Shown piece by piece: positions 13,561-25,900 of a stretch of 64,000 bases of DNA. The notes beneath the pieces were generated by a model, which was not told where the DNA came from, did not search any database, and saw nothing but the letters and a program-made list of their open reading frames with translations. The position numbers and the translations under genes were made by a program. Every line of letters begins with the position of its first letter. Within the stretch, counting starts at the first letter, position 1. The DNA comes from Hesseltinella vesiculosa. Taxonomy: Eukaryota > Mucoromycota > Mucoromycetes > Mucorales > Cunninghamellaceae. Location of the stretch: NCBI GenBank assembly GCA_002104935.1, contig MCGT01000011.1, forward strand, positions 558,001 through 622,000. Reading direction: 5' to 3'.

Positions 13561-14629
13561 ATATGATCAGATGATGATGAAAAAAAAAGAAAATGGGTTG
13601 TTTACCGAGGCCGCCTTTTTTATTGAAAAATTGTGACGGTGAAGGAGTGTGGTCAATCAGAAGCTCCCCTTTACATGGTGAAGGTCAAAAGCCAGTTTCT
13701 CTTTGATACTTTCAGAAAGACATGCAAACGATCAATGATGAAGTTAGGGGAAGGAAGGTTGACTCGGAGACTAGGAACGCGGTCATGCAGATGCCAACAA
13801 TGCCTTCCAATTTGGTAGGTCTCACAGACACGAACGAAAAAAAATGCCAGCCCAGGATTTTTCCATAATACATCGACCTTCCGCTTTTGTGGATCATGAT
13901 GATGTCCAAGTGCTTACTTCTGTAGATATGTTGTACCTTCATTTGTACATGATAAACTGAAGGGCATGGAGCTTCGCCCAAGCATTGAGTTGGATTCGGT
14001 GTGAAGCGGGTCAAGTCGGTCTTCTTTTTTTCTGGTCCGCCGCTTGAGATTCGATGTGAATAAATTAGCTGGGCAACCACTACTGATCTACATACATCAA
14101 AACGTAAAAAAAAAAAGCAATATTTTAAAATGAATACATCTGCATTTCAGATATGAATATATCGAGGTGGTCGTCACTTGGAAGTCTCTGTATGCGTACA
14201 AATTTTATTAGCTAGCAATGGTGCACCTATCAAGATTACGGGCTTGAGTCAGGACAGCCTCTCATGATCATAGGCTTCAGTAGTAAGAGCTTGGACCTGT
14301 GCCGAACTCCGTTTGGATATGTTTACTAAAAAAAGGATTTACTGTTTGTCGTGCATTCATTTGGACGTCAAAACGAAACTGATCAAATGCTGGCTAGACA
14401 AACTTTGTCAATGGACCTTCCCTCATGAATCTGCGCGCCTAAATAAAATTTCACACCGATCCAAACAATTGGATACCCTGTGCAGCGCTTGCTTTTTTAT
14501 TCAAAATGAAGTGGAAGGACGTGTCGTCGGATTCACCTTATGCACAGCGCGGAAGCAATCCCTCATTTTCGAAAAAAAAAAAAAGCAAAAGCTGCACACC
14601 ACATTTGATCGAACCGATATGAAATTTGT
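13561..14629. other. Gene-poor spacer
   Basis: There are no ORFs with family features. A reverse ORF at 13712-14080 and a forward ORF at 14313-14684 lack recognisable motifs and consensus structure. Confidence 0.4.
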
Positions 14630-14815
14630 ATGGGCGCGCAAATGCATGAACAATGCTGATGTTGAAAAAATTAAATTACTGTAATGGTGAAGGTCGCCCA
14701 GCCAACTCTCGATCCATTGCATTTGACACTACCCGATTCCCCTGCTAAAAAAATGAAAAATCGGTCATTTTCCTCATGGACGTCCAGACCGTGCCTTAGA
14801 TGCACCATATCGCGG
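14630..14815 (+). repeat. Dispersed repeat, copy A
   Basis: This stretch resembles 54395-54560. Shared blocks include AATGCTGATG(T/C)TGAAAA, then CCAACT(C/T)T(C/T)GATC, then GCTAAAAA-ATGAAAAA and TCGG(T/C)CATTTTC(C/A)TCA. A shorter match lies on the reverse strand at about 48564-48690. It lies just past the trehalase stop and may be part of its 3' UTR. The element type is unknown. Confidence 0.5.
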
Positions 14816-14882
14816 TTTTTCTACTTTTGAGACGTTTCTTTCATATAAAATGTAGAAAAAAAAAGAGGGGGGGTAAAGCGGT

Positions 14883-17637
14883 CTATCGAAGGAGATCGGT
14901 CTGTTCATGTAATTCATGAGCGGCCTGTGACGGGGCCGAAGCTGATGTAGAGAGTGGATGCAAAAAGCCGATATCAACAAAATGACTGGGCGTGGTCGAG
15001 GGAGTGGGTGAGGTGATGCGGGTAATGGCAGCATCAATGCTTCCATTGTGAGTGTATCGTCGAGCGGCTGCTGACGAGGCTCGGCGGCGGGCACTGTAGG
15101 CGTCCTGATCACCGGTTCGCTTGTGCTCGAGAGCCATAGCCTTTTCAAACAAAAGATCTATGTAAAACAGCAGTGAGGAGCCATTCACAGCTATTTTTCT
15201 CTATCTTTACCAGGATAGGTCACGGTGCCCAGGGCACGCAGCATTTGTGAATTGAGATACAACAGGCCAACTTGGTACGAGGCATTCATCCAGCCAAAGC
15301 CTTCACGAGGCACATACTTGAATTCAGTACCTACATTCCCATACTCCACTTGCACTCTGTGGCTTGAACTGACGACGTCGTATTTTTCAGGCACCACGCC
15401 ATTGAAATCCACAAACGATTTGGTAATGCTATCCATTCAATGAAAAAAAAAAGAGATGAGTATGGATATGAACAGATAAAAAAAAGAGGATCGCTTACGT
15501 GTAAAGCCAGCGGTAAGCGAGGCGACGGGATATGCCATGCATGCCATAGTTTTCAAAGCCTTTCCAAGCTAGGATTTGATGGGGAGCCCAGCCAAAAGGA
15601 AAATCCCACTGTCGGTTGGGTCGGTCGATGGTAATGTCACCACGAGAGTGCTCAGTTCCAGAGACCAGGCCGCCTTGCTGCTCAAACTTGTGCAGCGAGT
15701 GTGCAGCCATCTTGTCGGCCTGTTCTTGTGTGGCACATCCGGCCCACATTGTCCAGAAGGTTGTGGCACTTTCATAAGACGTTTGCTGCTTCTTGACGGT
15801 GTCGTAGTCATAGAAGAGGCTGTCCTTTTCGTTCCACAGGTACTGGTGCATGCGATCTTTGCGGTCATGCGCTTTTTGCAGCCAATCGTCACTGGTCTGA
15901 GCCACGCCGTCAAAGTCTTCCAGCACACCATCGAGTAAATCCACGCTGTGAGCAATGTCCACTTCATACTTGTACAAGAGTGAATTGAGGTCCACCGTGG
16001 CCAGGTTAGCACACACCTTATCAAAGCGATAGGTGGTGTCATGGCCGGACTCTCGGACAGCGCGGTCATGCAAAAAATACTCGTCCAATTCGGGTTCATA
16101 CAGCTGATCGGTGTTGTACATCTGAATAAATTCGTCCATGGACACACCATGTTTCTCAGAAAATGGCCGGATCACTAGATAATAAGAGTGAGTACAGGCT
16201 TTCGTCTCGATGGATTGGGGTCATCTACCATGATCGAAATGGGAAGGCTCAGTTTCAGGAGGAATACCCTTGCCATCGGGGCGGTAGCGTGATAGCATGG
16301 TGTCAGGGTCCAGGCGGGGCGAGCTCATCCAGACGGAGTGGTATTCCTTGATGGCCGATTTGAGGACGCGCCGTAGCCAAGCTTTGTTGTCTTTGTCTTT
16401 GGTTGGGTCCAGTTTTTCGAACACGCGTAGGGCCATGTCGGTCAGGAACGGAGGCTGCGAACGGGTCAGATAATAGGATCGATTGGCGTTCAGGATCTTG
16501 CCATAGTGTTTGATTTGGTAAGCGAAATTTTCCACCATGCTCTTTGCCAGTTCCACGCGACCTAAATGATAAGTTATATCAGTTTCTTTTTTTTTTTTTT
16601 TTTTCATTGGCTATGCTACCAAGGATTACCATCGACCAGCAGTCCAAGGGCCGAGAAGTAGGAGTCCCAGCCGTACATTTCATTAAAGCGGCCACCAGGC
16701 ACAACAAAAGGCTCGCCAGAGACGGTCCCGTCCGGCAATTTCCGCAGGGCCAAGGTCAAGAGACCGGGGCGTTGGTTGATGCTGCGCACATAGTCGGGAG
16801 TGATGACGTGAGGCAGGTACTCGACCTTGAGGTTCATCTGAGACTTGTCCTTGGCAACCTGCACGTAATAGTCATAGGCTTCAGGGTCGCCGCGTGGAAC
16901 GTAGATGATGGGGTCTTGATGGTCGGACCGATTCTTGGGGTCGGGGCAGATCTTTTCGATGCTGGAGGCGTCGATGCGTCGGGTCAGGCCATCCCAGAAC
17001 ATGTAGCGGATCATGCGCGACAGGCGGTGCACAGGGTTTTCGTTCAGGCGGTCTTCGTCCAGCACGACATACTTGCGGCCATAGTCCTTGGCAATGGCAA
17101 GCTCTTGAAGCAGGTTGGCCAGCATGTAGGTGCCTCGGACGTCGATTTTGCGGAATCCGCCGGAATCCGCCGTTCCCAGGGCCATGGCTTTGGATCCTGC
17201 ATCGTTGATGGTGATTTGGAAATCGCCATCGGTATCTTGTTCTAAGATGCGTTGCAATGTCTCGTCCACATCTACCAAGAATCGTTGGGCTTTGTTCTTG
17301 TCGTCTAACAATTGTGTTACAAAATAAGCATGGCTTTGCTCTTCCAAACTTTCTGTCTTCTTTTGTCAATGGCCATTCATCTAATTACCATGAGAGGATC
17401 GACGATGCCGCTGAGCATCAATATTGGTGCTGGTGGTGTCAGGAGGAAGCATCTACATTATAAAAAACGTCAAAGATCAAGTCGTGCCTGACAATGGAAG
17501 AAAATAATAAAAAAGAGTAGTGAACATACAGTGTAGGTGCGGAGACGCTGTTTTCCATTCTTTCCAGTGGTGTAATACTCTGCTGCTGGAGCAAGAACAT
17601 CTACAGGGGATGATTCTACCGTAGGAAAATCTACCAT
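14883..17637 (-). CDS. NTH1: Neutral trehalase (GH37)
   Basis: Seven exons sum to 798 residues. Exon 1 carries the phosphorylation-type patch K-Q-R-L-R-T-Y-T. Exon 2 has R-H-R-R-S-S-H, a second basophilic (PKA-like) site. The calcium-binding loop is D-T-D-G-D-F-Q-I-T near residue 120. GH37 signature 1 is [14 protein letters not shown] and signature 2 is [10 protein letters not shown]. The enzyme hydrolyses cytosolic trehalose to glucose during germination and stress recovery; in yeast it is activated by PKA and 14-3-3 binding. A C-terminal tail rich in Ser/Thr/Pro follows the catalytic domain. The reading frame runs in phase upstream of the chosen Met, so a start further upstream is possible but unsupported. 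Confidence 0.95.
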
Positions 17638-18569
17638 GAAAACAAGTATAAAAAAAACAAGAGATGACAGAGAGAAAAGAAGAGCAGAAAAATCTGCGTC
17701 TAAAAAAACACCGCCAGTCAGATTGAGCATGATGGGACACATGATACGTTCTGTTGGGTCGGTCATGGGTACACCACATTTATTGCAAGATAGCCGTGGA
17801 TCAATCATCCTCTCTCTTAAAAATGCGAATCGCAGTAGACCATTGTCGAGGTGATTTGTCGCTGCGTTTTCTTGATAGCAAAATTGTCCCAGATCATGAG
17901 GCTGATTTGGAAGGCACGCGCCTAGGGTTGTGCATGCCGTTCAGGTACTTGGTTCGTAAATTCACCAGGTGTAGTCTATTTCTGTATTGGTCCTTTTGGA
18001 TTTTTTTTTTTTGTTTTTTTGAGTGTAAAAGTGCGTAAATGCAGGCGTGACGATGGTGTTGAAAAAATGGGGTCCATTGGGGAATGTCGGCCATCCAACA
18101 GTTGAATAGCTTTATTCTTGACCTCTCCGAGTAGCTAACCGTCCTGGCACAGACCTAATAGGTAAACTTGTTTTGCAATCGAATGAAGCGAAAGAAATCA
18201 ATGAAATGGTTGGTTCCATCTCTTCCACTTGAATAAGATCTATTCTCATTGATGACGGCTTTTCAAAATGAAGAAAAAAATTCGGGTGATCAGAATCACC
18301 TTGCCCCATTTCCTGACCGGTGCACGCAAGGCAATGGATAATCAGCGAAGGCAGTTTCGCTTCTAAAAAATAGTCAAAATGCCCAGTGTTCATACCCCCA
18401 TAGTCAAGCAATAAAAATAAAAAAAATACGCGCCAAGCTTGTGTAGGCTCACGCGGAACGGGGAAACTCAAAGCCCGCCATCCATTTTCAAAAGAGATGC
18501 TAGTAGGGGCCTCAAGCCTCCGACTCTTTTTTTTTTTTTTTTGTCCACTTTCTTTTTCTCTGTCGTGTC
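17638..18569. other. Divergent promoter, trehalase / methyltransferase
   Basis: Stretches in the first 200 bp read in phase with trehalase on the reverse strand (C-N-K-C-G-V-P-M) but lack support as coding. T-runs at 18000-18020 and 18529-18542 precede the genes. No other gene was seen. Confidence 0.45.
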
Positions 18570-19874
18570 ATGGCCACGTCTAATTACTATATTCGATTTA
18601 GAAAGCCACCCCCAACATCTTGCAGGCTCGATCAGCCATTTACAGTCGTGTGGGATATTGAAAGCGATCTTGGAGATTATGCCTACGAGTTGCCGCTCAC
18701 TCTGACATGCCAGACGACCGACCGCGACATTCAAGTACACCTGCTGCCGCAAGACACAAAGTCGCCATTAAAAGCTGGAACATGGGATTACGTACCTTAT
18801 CGAGGAGGAGGAATCGTCACCCGGCTTGCATTGACAACCAATGAAAAGCCACATATGGCGAAAAAGAAGCGTTCACCCGCCAAAACGACGTCAGGCTCGC
18901 TGAACGTTCAGCTGGTCTTGTCTGTTGCTCCAGCCTACCGTGACCCACAATCTGCCGAGCACCCTATCTGGACCAACAGCTACTTGACCTCGCACGGCGA
19001 CAGCCATTGGATCATTGGCTTAGCCTCGGTGCCTATCGCTTTGGCCTTGTCCACCTCGGCCTCTACCCCATCCTTGACCAGTGCCGATCAGGTTCAGCGA
19101 TTCCTAAAGGCCGGCTCGAAAATCATGCATCTTTGTGAAGACAATGAAGAAACGATTGCACGGCATGTTTGGTAAGACCCTACTCCTTTCTCATCTTTGT
19201 GGCCGTCGGCTCATGTTTCACTATAGGGACTGTGGATTGGCCCTGTGCTGTTACCTCGACAAGGAAAAGGCAAGTTTGTCCTGCAAGCGTGTGATAGAAC
19301 TGGGTAAGTACAGAGAAAGACTCAGTAAGAAAGACTTGACCCGTCATTTTTTTTATTTAACATCAAAAAAGGCAGTGGCACTGGGCTTGTTGGCATTTAT
19401 GCCGCTCACGTGTTACAGCCGACGTCGGTGTACCTGACAGATTTGCCCGACGCCATGGCCATCTTGGAACAGAATGCGCGACTCAACCCACCAAGCGACA
19501 AGAAAAAGACAAAGATTCACACCAAAGTCCTCTCGTGGGGACCCTTGCGTGACGATGGCGCTGACGACGAGCAGGAGTCGACTGCTGCTGACTGGCAACA
19601 AATCACAGCCGTACGTCCATTCGATCTGGTCCTTCTGGCGGATGTGCTCTACAACCAAACGTCACACGACATCCTCCTGGATACTCTGGAGTGGCTTTCG
19701 GTCGACTCGACGACCAAGGTGATCCTCGCCTACAAGCAACGCAATCCAGACGAGCGTGTCTTTTTCGACAAAGCGCGAGCCCGCCAATTTGAATGCTCAC
19801 TTCTCCCCTTTGGGCCCAGCCCTTCGGTTTATGAAATCTACTCACTTACAAAGAAGCAAACGCCTTCCATTTGA
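18570..19874 (+). CDS. METTL21-like protein methyltransferase
   Basis: Three exons give 393 residues. An N-terminal all-beta-looking region (about 190 residues) precedes the methyltransferase_16 domain. There the motif V-W-D-C-G-L-A-L leads to SAM-binding motif I, E-L-G-S-G-T-G-L-V-G-I, created by splicing exons 2 and 3. The acidic motif is V-Y-L-T-D-L-P and the catalytic-face motif D-L-V-L-L-A-D-V-L-Y. This family (METTL21/22, yeast EFM/RKM5-type) modifies lysines on chaperones, elongation factors or ribosomal proteins. The exact substrate cannot be deduced. The N-terminal extension is longer than in small family members. ATG at 18570 follows a T-rich leader. Confidence 0.88.
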
Positions 19875-20680
19875 AATACCCCCTGATTCCATGATGACTT
19901 GGTGTTGGTTAGCATTGACGTTTTCGTTTTATTCCAGCCTGACTTCTCGACTGGGTACGACACCGTCCTATAGATCACTACTGAAATACAAGATGTGCAG
20001 GTTAATTTGTATGCCCAGTGCATGTAGCCCAGAAGGAGGCGGCGGCAAGAGAGGGATGACTCCCAGAGACAGGTAAAAGGGCATCCTCTCAGAGCAAGGT
20101 GGCAATGGTTCGGTTGTGTCTGGCTGATCAGCGGCAGGTATCGCAGGGCATCAGCCATAAAAAGTTTTTGTTACTGCTGTGATGGCGTGTCTTTCAAATC
20201 ATGGCATGTTGTGGATGTGGAAATCCGTAGTCCTCGCATCGATAGAAATCATAGGATTTTTTTTTGATGGTGACGAAATAAAAAAAGGCGAATGGTAAGT
20301 CAAGCTGGGAGATGGTCTAGATTTATTAAAACACGAAGCTTGGGCAGGACAGCCAAGGATGGCAGCAGGTGTGGCAGGCTTCTCAGGTGGTTGATTGTAT
20401 GCATTGGAGACCGAGCTAACACATGTAAATTTAAAAAAAAAAGCATCCCCAGAATGAACCAACATCATTTGCATTGTCTCGAGAGCCACTCCAGGGTGAG
20501 CAGGATAACTCATTGATGGAGGCGCTGATGTTTTGTATGCAATTGGATACAGTGCTCACCCATACAACCCAAGGATTGTTTGTAAAAGAAAGACAAAAGA
20601 ATCATTAGCATGGTTTCTCTTTTACGCCAGGTCTTGAACAGATTACCAGTTGGTTTGTGCACATGCATGGGGCTTCTGCG
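19875..20680. other. Spacer after methyltransferase
   Basis: No supported gene. A reverse ORF (20199-20513) has no recognisable family and spans an A-run. Confidence 0.4.
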
Positions 20681-20990
20681 CGGCGACCAAGCTGTTGAGA
20701 GCAAGGAAGTACTCGCATCATTTCCAAACAGAGGCCAGCCCTCCTAAGAAAGTTGCAGAAGCTTCGGCTCGCACCAAGTGCCCTGTTGGAGGGCAGCAAC
20801 CCCTAACGATTGCTATATGATGTAGAGAGCAGATTCCATGCCCAAAAGTCTACCCCTACACGGCGACCAAGCTGTTAAGAGCAAGGAAGTACTCGCATCA
20901 TACGTTGGTATGTTGTAGAGGTTTCGACCCGCACCAATTGCCTTGTTGAAAGGCAGCAATCACTGACGAATGCTATATGATGTAGAGAGC
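20681..20990 (+). repeat. Two-copy direct repeat, ~180 bp period
   Basis: Copy 1 (20681-20830) and copy 2 (20861-20990) both start CGGCGACCAAGCTGTT and continue GAGCAAGGAAGTACTCGC. Both contain a GGCAGCAA core and end in TGCTATATGATGTAGAGAGC. Copy 2 lacks about 20 bp in the middle. There are no coding features and no tRNA-like boxes. It lies about 200 bp upstream of the first PD-(D/E)XK-like gene. Confidence 0.7.
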
Positions 20991-21068
20991 CACCGACTTT
21001 TGTTGATGTGCAGATGAGAGAAGGAAAAAAAAATCAAACAAATTTTCCAACACAACATGACCAATCCG

Positions 21069-21087
21069 TTGGCCAATCAAATTCGCG
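21069..21087 (+). promoter_or_regulatory. CCAAT-containing motif upstream of PD-(D/E)XK-like gene
   Basis: TTGGCCAATCAAATTCGCG lies about 105 bp before the ATG at 21174. Its reverse complement, with one change, sits at 22851-22869, about the same distance before the next gene. The CCAAT core suggests an NF-Y/HAP-type site. The pair could also be inverted repeats flanking the gene. Confidence 0.4.
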
Positions 21088-21173
21088 CATTCTTGGAAGC
21101 GACATTTTCTTTCTGTCGCGAAAAAGCGGAAAGGTGTCTTTTTCTTTACTTTGCTTACAGAATCCTGGTTTAC

Positions 21174-22755
21174 ATGTCACAACAACCTGCGCCGGCTGAT
21201 ATAATTGATGCATGGCTTGTGGAGCAAAAAAAGAAGACGAAGCGCTCCACTGTCAAACCGTATGATTATTTTTCGTTCGCGTCTAGCCTAGATCACCTTT
21301 CTGAAGCAAGCATCAACCTCTTTTTCAAGACAACACTATCAAAGGCCAAAGACATTGATCGCCCCAAATTGGATTTCATTGAAGCGGCCGAATCGAAAAT
21401 GAATGTAAACTATAACACATATACTGATACATTTTGGCTGACATTTTCATTCAATTCTATAGATTCGCTTGAACCCAATGACAAGGTTTGGCGCTTCATA
21501 CAAGACGTACTGGGACAACGTACGCACAGCCCAGGAAGAGCAACGAAAGCGCAAAGCGAGAGAGGACATTGTCGAAAATACATGCCAATTAATGGAATCA
21601 ACCTCTAGCGATATTCTCGATCAACAACACTGCCCAAAACGTCGACACATGTATGATATGACCAATGCTCGAGATGATCAAGATAGCTTAGCAAACGAAG
21701 TCGACGATAAAAGTAGCACCATCACTACCATTTCAGACCTTTCAGACATTGCCCTTGCTTGCAACCTAAGGTTTGAAGAGTGCTTCAGATTTCCCATGGC
21801 CATTGTTGACATATTTATTTATTCCTTTTAAGCTTATCCGACCTGAAAATAATTGATTTGACAGACAAAGACACTGTAGCTTATTACAAGGCATCGCTCA
21901 GTCCCGAGGCATTCGCCCAATTGCAAGGCTCAAACACGGAATGGCACGGTGAAGTCAACTGTAAAACGATGTTGACCCGATTATCTGAGGACAACCTCGA
22001 CGCACGCGACCTGGGCGAGGTAATTCGCCAGGAAATAATTCCTCCAAAAGACTTTCGCTTTATGCGCCATTATGATCTTCGGTCCATTGAAAAGATCGCA
22101 GGGCATTGGATCGACCTCCTCTTATCACCATTTGGACTTCCGCAAGGCAAATCGGGTGAGAGAACGAGTGCCATTGATGGTGCCATTTTGATCTTGAACA
22201 ATATTTTTCTACGATTCAACGATTTTCTTGCTTGGGAATGGTAAGACGATCTCTCCCCCTCTCCCTCTCTCTCTCACTCTTTTTTTTTTTTTTTTTTTTG
22301 TCAGGATTGAAATCTGCGCGGAAGGGAACGCCACAAAGAACCACAAGTTTGATGGTGTGCTAACCACGAGGGTCAACCCCAAGAAATCCATTATGCTGGT
22401 GGAATTTGCAGGAGGCTTCGGCTGTAGCAACAAAGCTAAACTGAAAGATGACACGCTTAAAGCCTATCGCAATGCCTTGCGGCTCCTGGATCCACAACAA
22501 AATCAAGCAGTCTTTGTCGTCTTGTCTTGGGGTCGAGAAGTTCATTTCGAGACTTTGAAGATAATTGACAACAATCAGATTGTGAGGACACAGCAAGCCA
22601 AAATCATCATACCCTGCTCTCCTGAAGGTATCAAGGCAGCCATGCTTGAAATGGAAAAGGTATTTGGATGGCGTGATACCGTGGTCAAGTATGTGAAGGA
22701 ACCGATGACCGACTCCCCCAATGTCGAAGTGCCTAAGACACCAAACACTCCCTAG
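21174..22755 (+). CDS. PD-(D/E)XK-nuclease-like protein, E-F-x-G-G type
   Basis: Four exons give 465 residues. The first ~190 residues are charged, with a coiled-coil-like E-E-Q-R-K-R-K-A-R-E-D segment and low-complexity S/T/D stretches. The C-terminal half has the pattern H-K-F-D-G-V-L, then K-S-I-M-L-V-E-F-A-G-G, then K-A-K-L-K-D-D. This fits the D...E core of a restriction-endonuclease-like fold, with the usual E-x-K lysine replaced and possibly supplied by the following Lys-rich helix. From memory, such E-F-x-G-G proteins recur in Mucoromycota genomes, and related folds occur in Crinkler/RHS-type effectors. The function is unknown. An upstream in-frame Met at 21057 exists; 21174 is chosen because the intervening residues look non-coding and overlap the CCAAT motif. 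Confidence 0.7.
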
Positions 22756-22850
22756 TTTTCCCTCTCATTGTTGTATATCCCCCCGCATTAGTTTACCCTT
22801 GTCCCTCCAGAAAAAAGTGCCTTGACCGAGTCAAAAATCTGTTCATAAAA

Positions 22851-22869
22851 CGCGAATTCGATTGGCCAA
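22851..22869 (-). promoter_or_regulatory. CCAAT-containing motif upstream of SART3-like gene
   Basis: CGCGAATTCGATTGGCCAA is the inverted counterpart of 21069-21087. It lies about 105 bp before the ATG at 22958, and a long T-run (22930-22956) separates them. Confidence 0.4.
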
Positions 22870-22957
22870 TTAATTTGTCGGGTTGGGCGGTGAGGAGGGG
22901 TTCAAAGGGCTCTTTTCCTGCTCGCTGGTTTTTTCTTTTTTTTTTTTTTTTTTTTTC

Positions 22958-25900
22958 ATGGATCAGGAATCGCTTGACGTTTTGGAGCAACTTTCCACCA
23001 TTTTAGAACAGGTAATGAGGGAAAAACGCAGGGCGATTGCTGATGAAACTCTTGGGCATTGCTTTTATTCTTCTTCTTTTGGTAGCTCTCGCAGAATGCA
23101 AGTGACTACAACTTGCACGTGCAGGCTATCGACCTACTCAAACAAACAGATATGGCTGACCAGCTTGAAGATGCTCGTGTTAATATGCATAAGCAGTTCC
23201 CTTTGACTGAAGGTAGATGCATGGATGGACGACGAACGCTTGGATCTATACAAGGATTTCCAGCCTTGGCATCCTTTGACGTTTGACTCACGCCTTGCAC
23301 TTTTATCATAGCAATGTACTTGGATTGGATCAATGATGCAAAGCAAGGAGCATTGGATTTAGACGAAAAGGAACAACACTTGCGCACGATTTACGACTGG
23401 GCCGCAGACGACTATCTTTGTAAGTAATCATGGAACGGCCGGGAAACACAACGACTCAACCCCTCCTCTATTGTTCTTCTGTAGCCATTCCCGTCTGGGA
23501 ATCCTTTGTGTCCTTTGTGATGGAAAAGTACGAAAAGCTAGGGGAAAACATCAGGGACCAAACACGTCAAGACCTACTTAGAGCTGTTCGCGCCACTAAC
23601 CACCATGTTGCCGAGGTGAGGCTATGCTGCCAACTTCAAAAAAAAACAAGCTGATCGTTTCTTTCTGCCCTGTAACAGAGTCAAAAGATCTGGGTGGTAT
23701 ATGCTGAATTCGAAGACCAAGAGGTGATGAAGCGTGTGTACTTGGACCGACTGAAGCTGCTGCATATGGGTAAAGGCACTGGAGAGGTCGCAGTAGAAAA
23801 TGAAATGGAGTGAAGCTTGGAGTTTGCTAATTATCTGCTCATTTTTCTATAGATTGTGCGGATACGTTCAGTCGCTATTCCACCTGGGTGACGGATCACG
23901 ATGATGCAAATTATGAGCAGACCATGGTAGAAGCTAACAAGATCTATTCCAAAACCAAAGCTGCCGTGGCTGAACGTGAATACTATGAGCAGGCTCTGGT
24001 ACGGCCAGGGTTGAAGAGATTCTTGGGTATGGCCACCCCAGCTGATTTCTACCCCCCTTTTTTTTTCATTCCAATGTAGAAAGATTCTGGCAACTCACTC
24101 GATCGATTCTACACCTATCTCGAGTATGAAAAGACAAGCAAGAAAATGTCCAATGTGGGCACTGTGCGTAATCTGTATGAACGAGCCATCACGTTGAACT
24201 GCACCGATGTTGCCCTATGGGAAGATTACATCCATTACATGGTGAGGGGCTGCATGACCAAGAGCAGGAAAACAAAACGCCGCTGGCTGAAGTTTGTACT
24301 GAGTTTTTGTCTCTTTTTGAAATAGGTTGAGCATGGCCGCATAGCTTCGATCTTGACGCCAATTGCTGCGAGATCCGTACGCAACTGTGCCTGGTCAGGG
24401 TCTCTTTGGTCGCATTACGCTCTTTTTATGGAAGACAACAAACAGACAAAACAGGAGATCCATGGTAGGGTGCCCAGGCAAAGTCATACCCGCCTATGAG
24501 CGACTGATCTCTGGTTTTTAACGTTTGGTAGGTGTATTTGAGCAAGCACTGAGCAATGCCAACTTGATTGCTAGTTTGGAAGACATGGTGGCAGTTGTGA
24601 CAGCCAAATGCGACTATGCTCGACGCCAGGTCAACTGGGAAAATCGTAAGCTGGGCGTCACCCATGCCATTCGGTTTTTGCTCACCACTCCTATTCTAGC
24701 TGACACCGATACTTTGGCTGATTTGCAAATGGCTTTTGAAGAAGCCCTCATCTACATTGGCCAACGTAAGCTCCAACGCATGGCTACCCGAGCGTAAAAG
24801 TACTCACGTGCTTTTTAGAGTTTCCCGATGGCGACCCTTATTATCGTCTGGAAAAGTACTACGCAACAGTGATGGTAAAGATGAAAAAGATGGCGGTGAA
24901 ATTTTGCTGAACGCGAATCATTTACAGGCGAAGCGATTCAATGATCACGATAAAGCCAAGGAGCTCTGGGAAGGCGTGATTCGCAAACATGGCAAGAACT
25001 GTCAGGCATGGTTAGACTACGTCCATTTTGAAAGGTAGAGCCGACAGGCAATAGAAGAAGAGAGATACTTACACTCGCTGCTTTTTTTCTGTTCTAGGTC
25101 TTTGGGTCACGTTGACCAGTGCGAACGCATCTTCCGACGGGCCAGTGGCAAACAAATGGATTACCCTGAACAACTGCTTGCAGCTTGGACAGCATTTGAG
25201 CACGAAGAAGGATCCTTGGAATCTGTTCAGACCGCCATGGTTCGCATATACCACAAGGCCCAGTCTACTGCCCGCTGGCGACAGGTAAACCTCCAAGCAG
25301 GCCATCTAGCCATGTGTTTAATATGTCTCTGTTTGTGCGAACGTTAGCAAGCCGAGACAGAAAGTAAGGTGCGTGAAGAGCGACAGGCACAACGACATAT
25401 CCATGAAAAGGTAAACCACCTGTCCTCACCTACATCAATAGCTCATCCCTCCCCCCCCTTTTTTTTTTTGCTCGTTGGGTTGATCAGCAAAAAAAGGCAC
25501 AGCATCGAATCAGGCTAAAGGAAAACCGCAAGAAGAACCGTGAACTGACGGCAGAGGAGGAGCAACAAACTGAAGAGCCCACGGATCAGGATCCAGCGCA
25601 CATCGTGGAGCAGCATGGTCAAAAGCGAAAACGCGAAGACAGCGACGATGACGACGCCGCTAATGCTCAGGAAGCCATGGCCTCGCCTCCTCACAAACGA
25701 GCCAAGGAGGAAGAACCAGCCGACGTCGTGCGTGAGAAAGACCAAGATATAGAACATGGCGATGACGAAGAGCGTGGCCAGGACGAAGTACAAGACCAGG
25801 ACGGAGAACAAGATCATGAAGAAGAATCGAGCCGAGGTCGGGGTCGTGGACGAGGTCGTGGTCGTGGTCGTGGCCGTGGTCGAGGCAACCGTGGCAGCCG

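Noticed and set aside
17470..17808. Trehalase starting at the upstream Met with a C-N-K-C motif
   Set aside because: The in-phase upstream segment runs through a pyrimidine-rich, hydrophobic stretch unlike neutral trehalase N-termini; the Met at 17637 fits better.
20681..20990. CRISPR-like array
   Set aside because: Only two long units with internal divergence, in a eukaryotic genome; no short regular repeats or cas genes.
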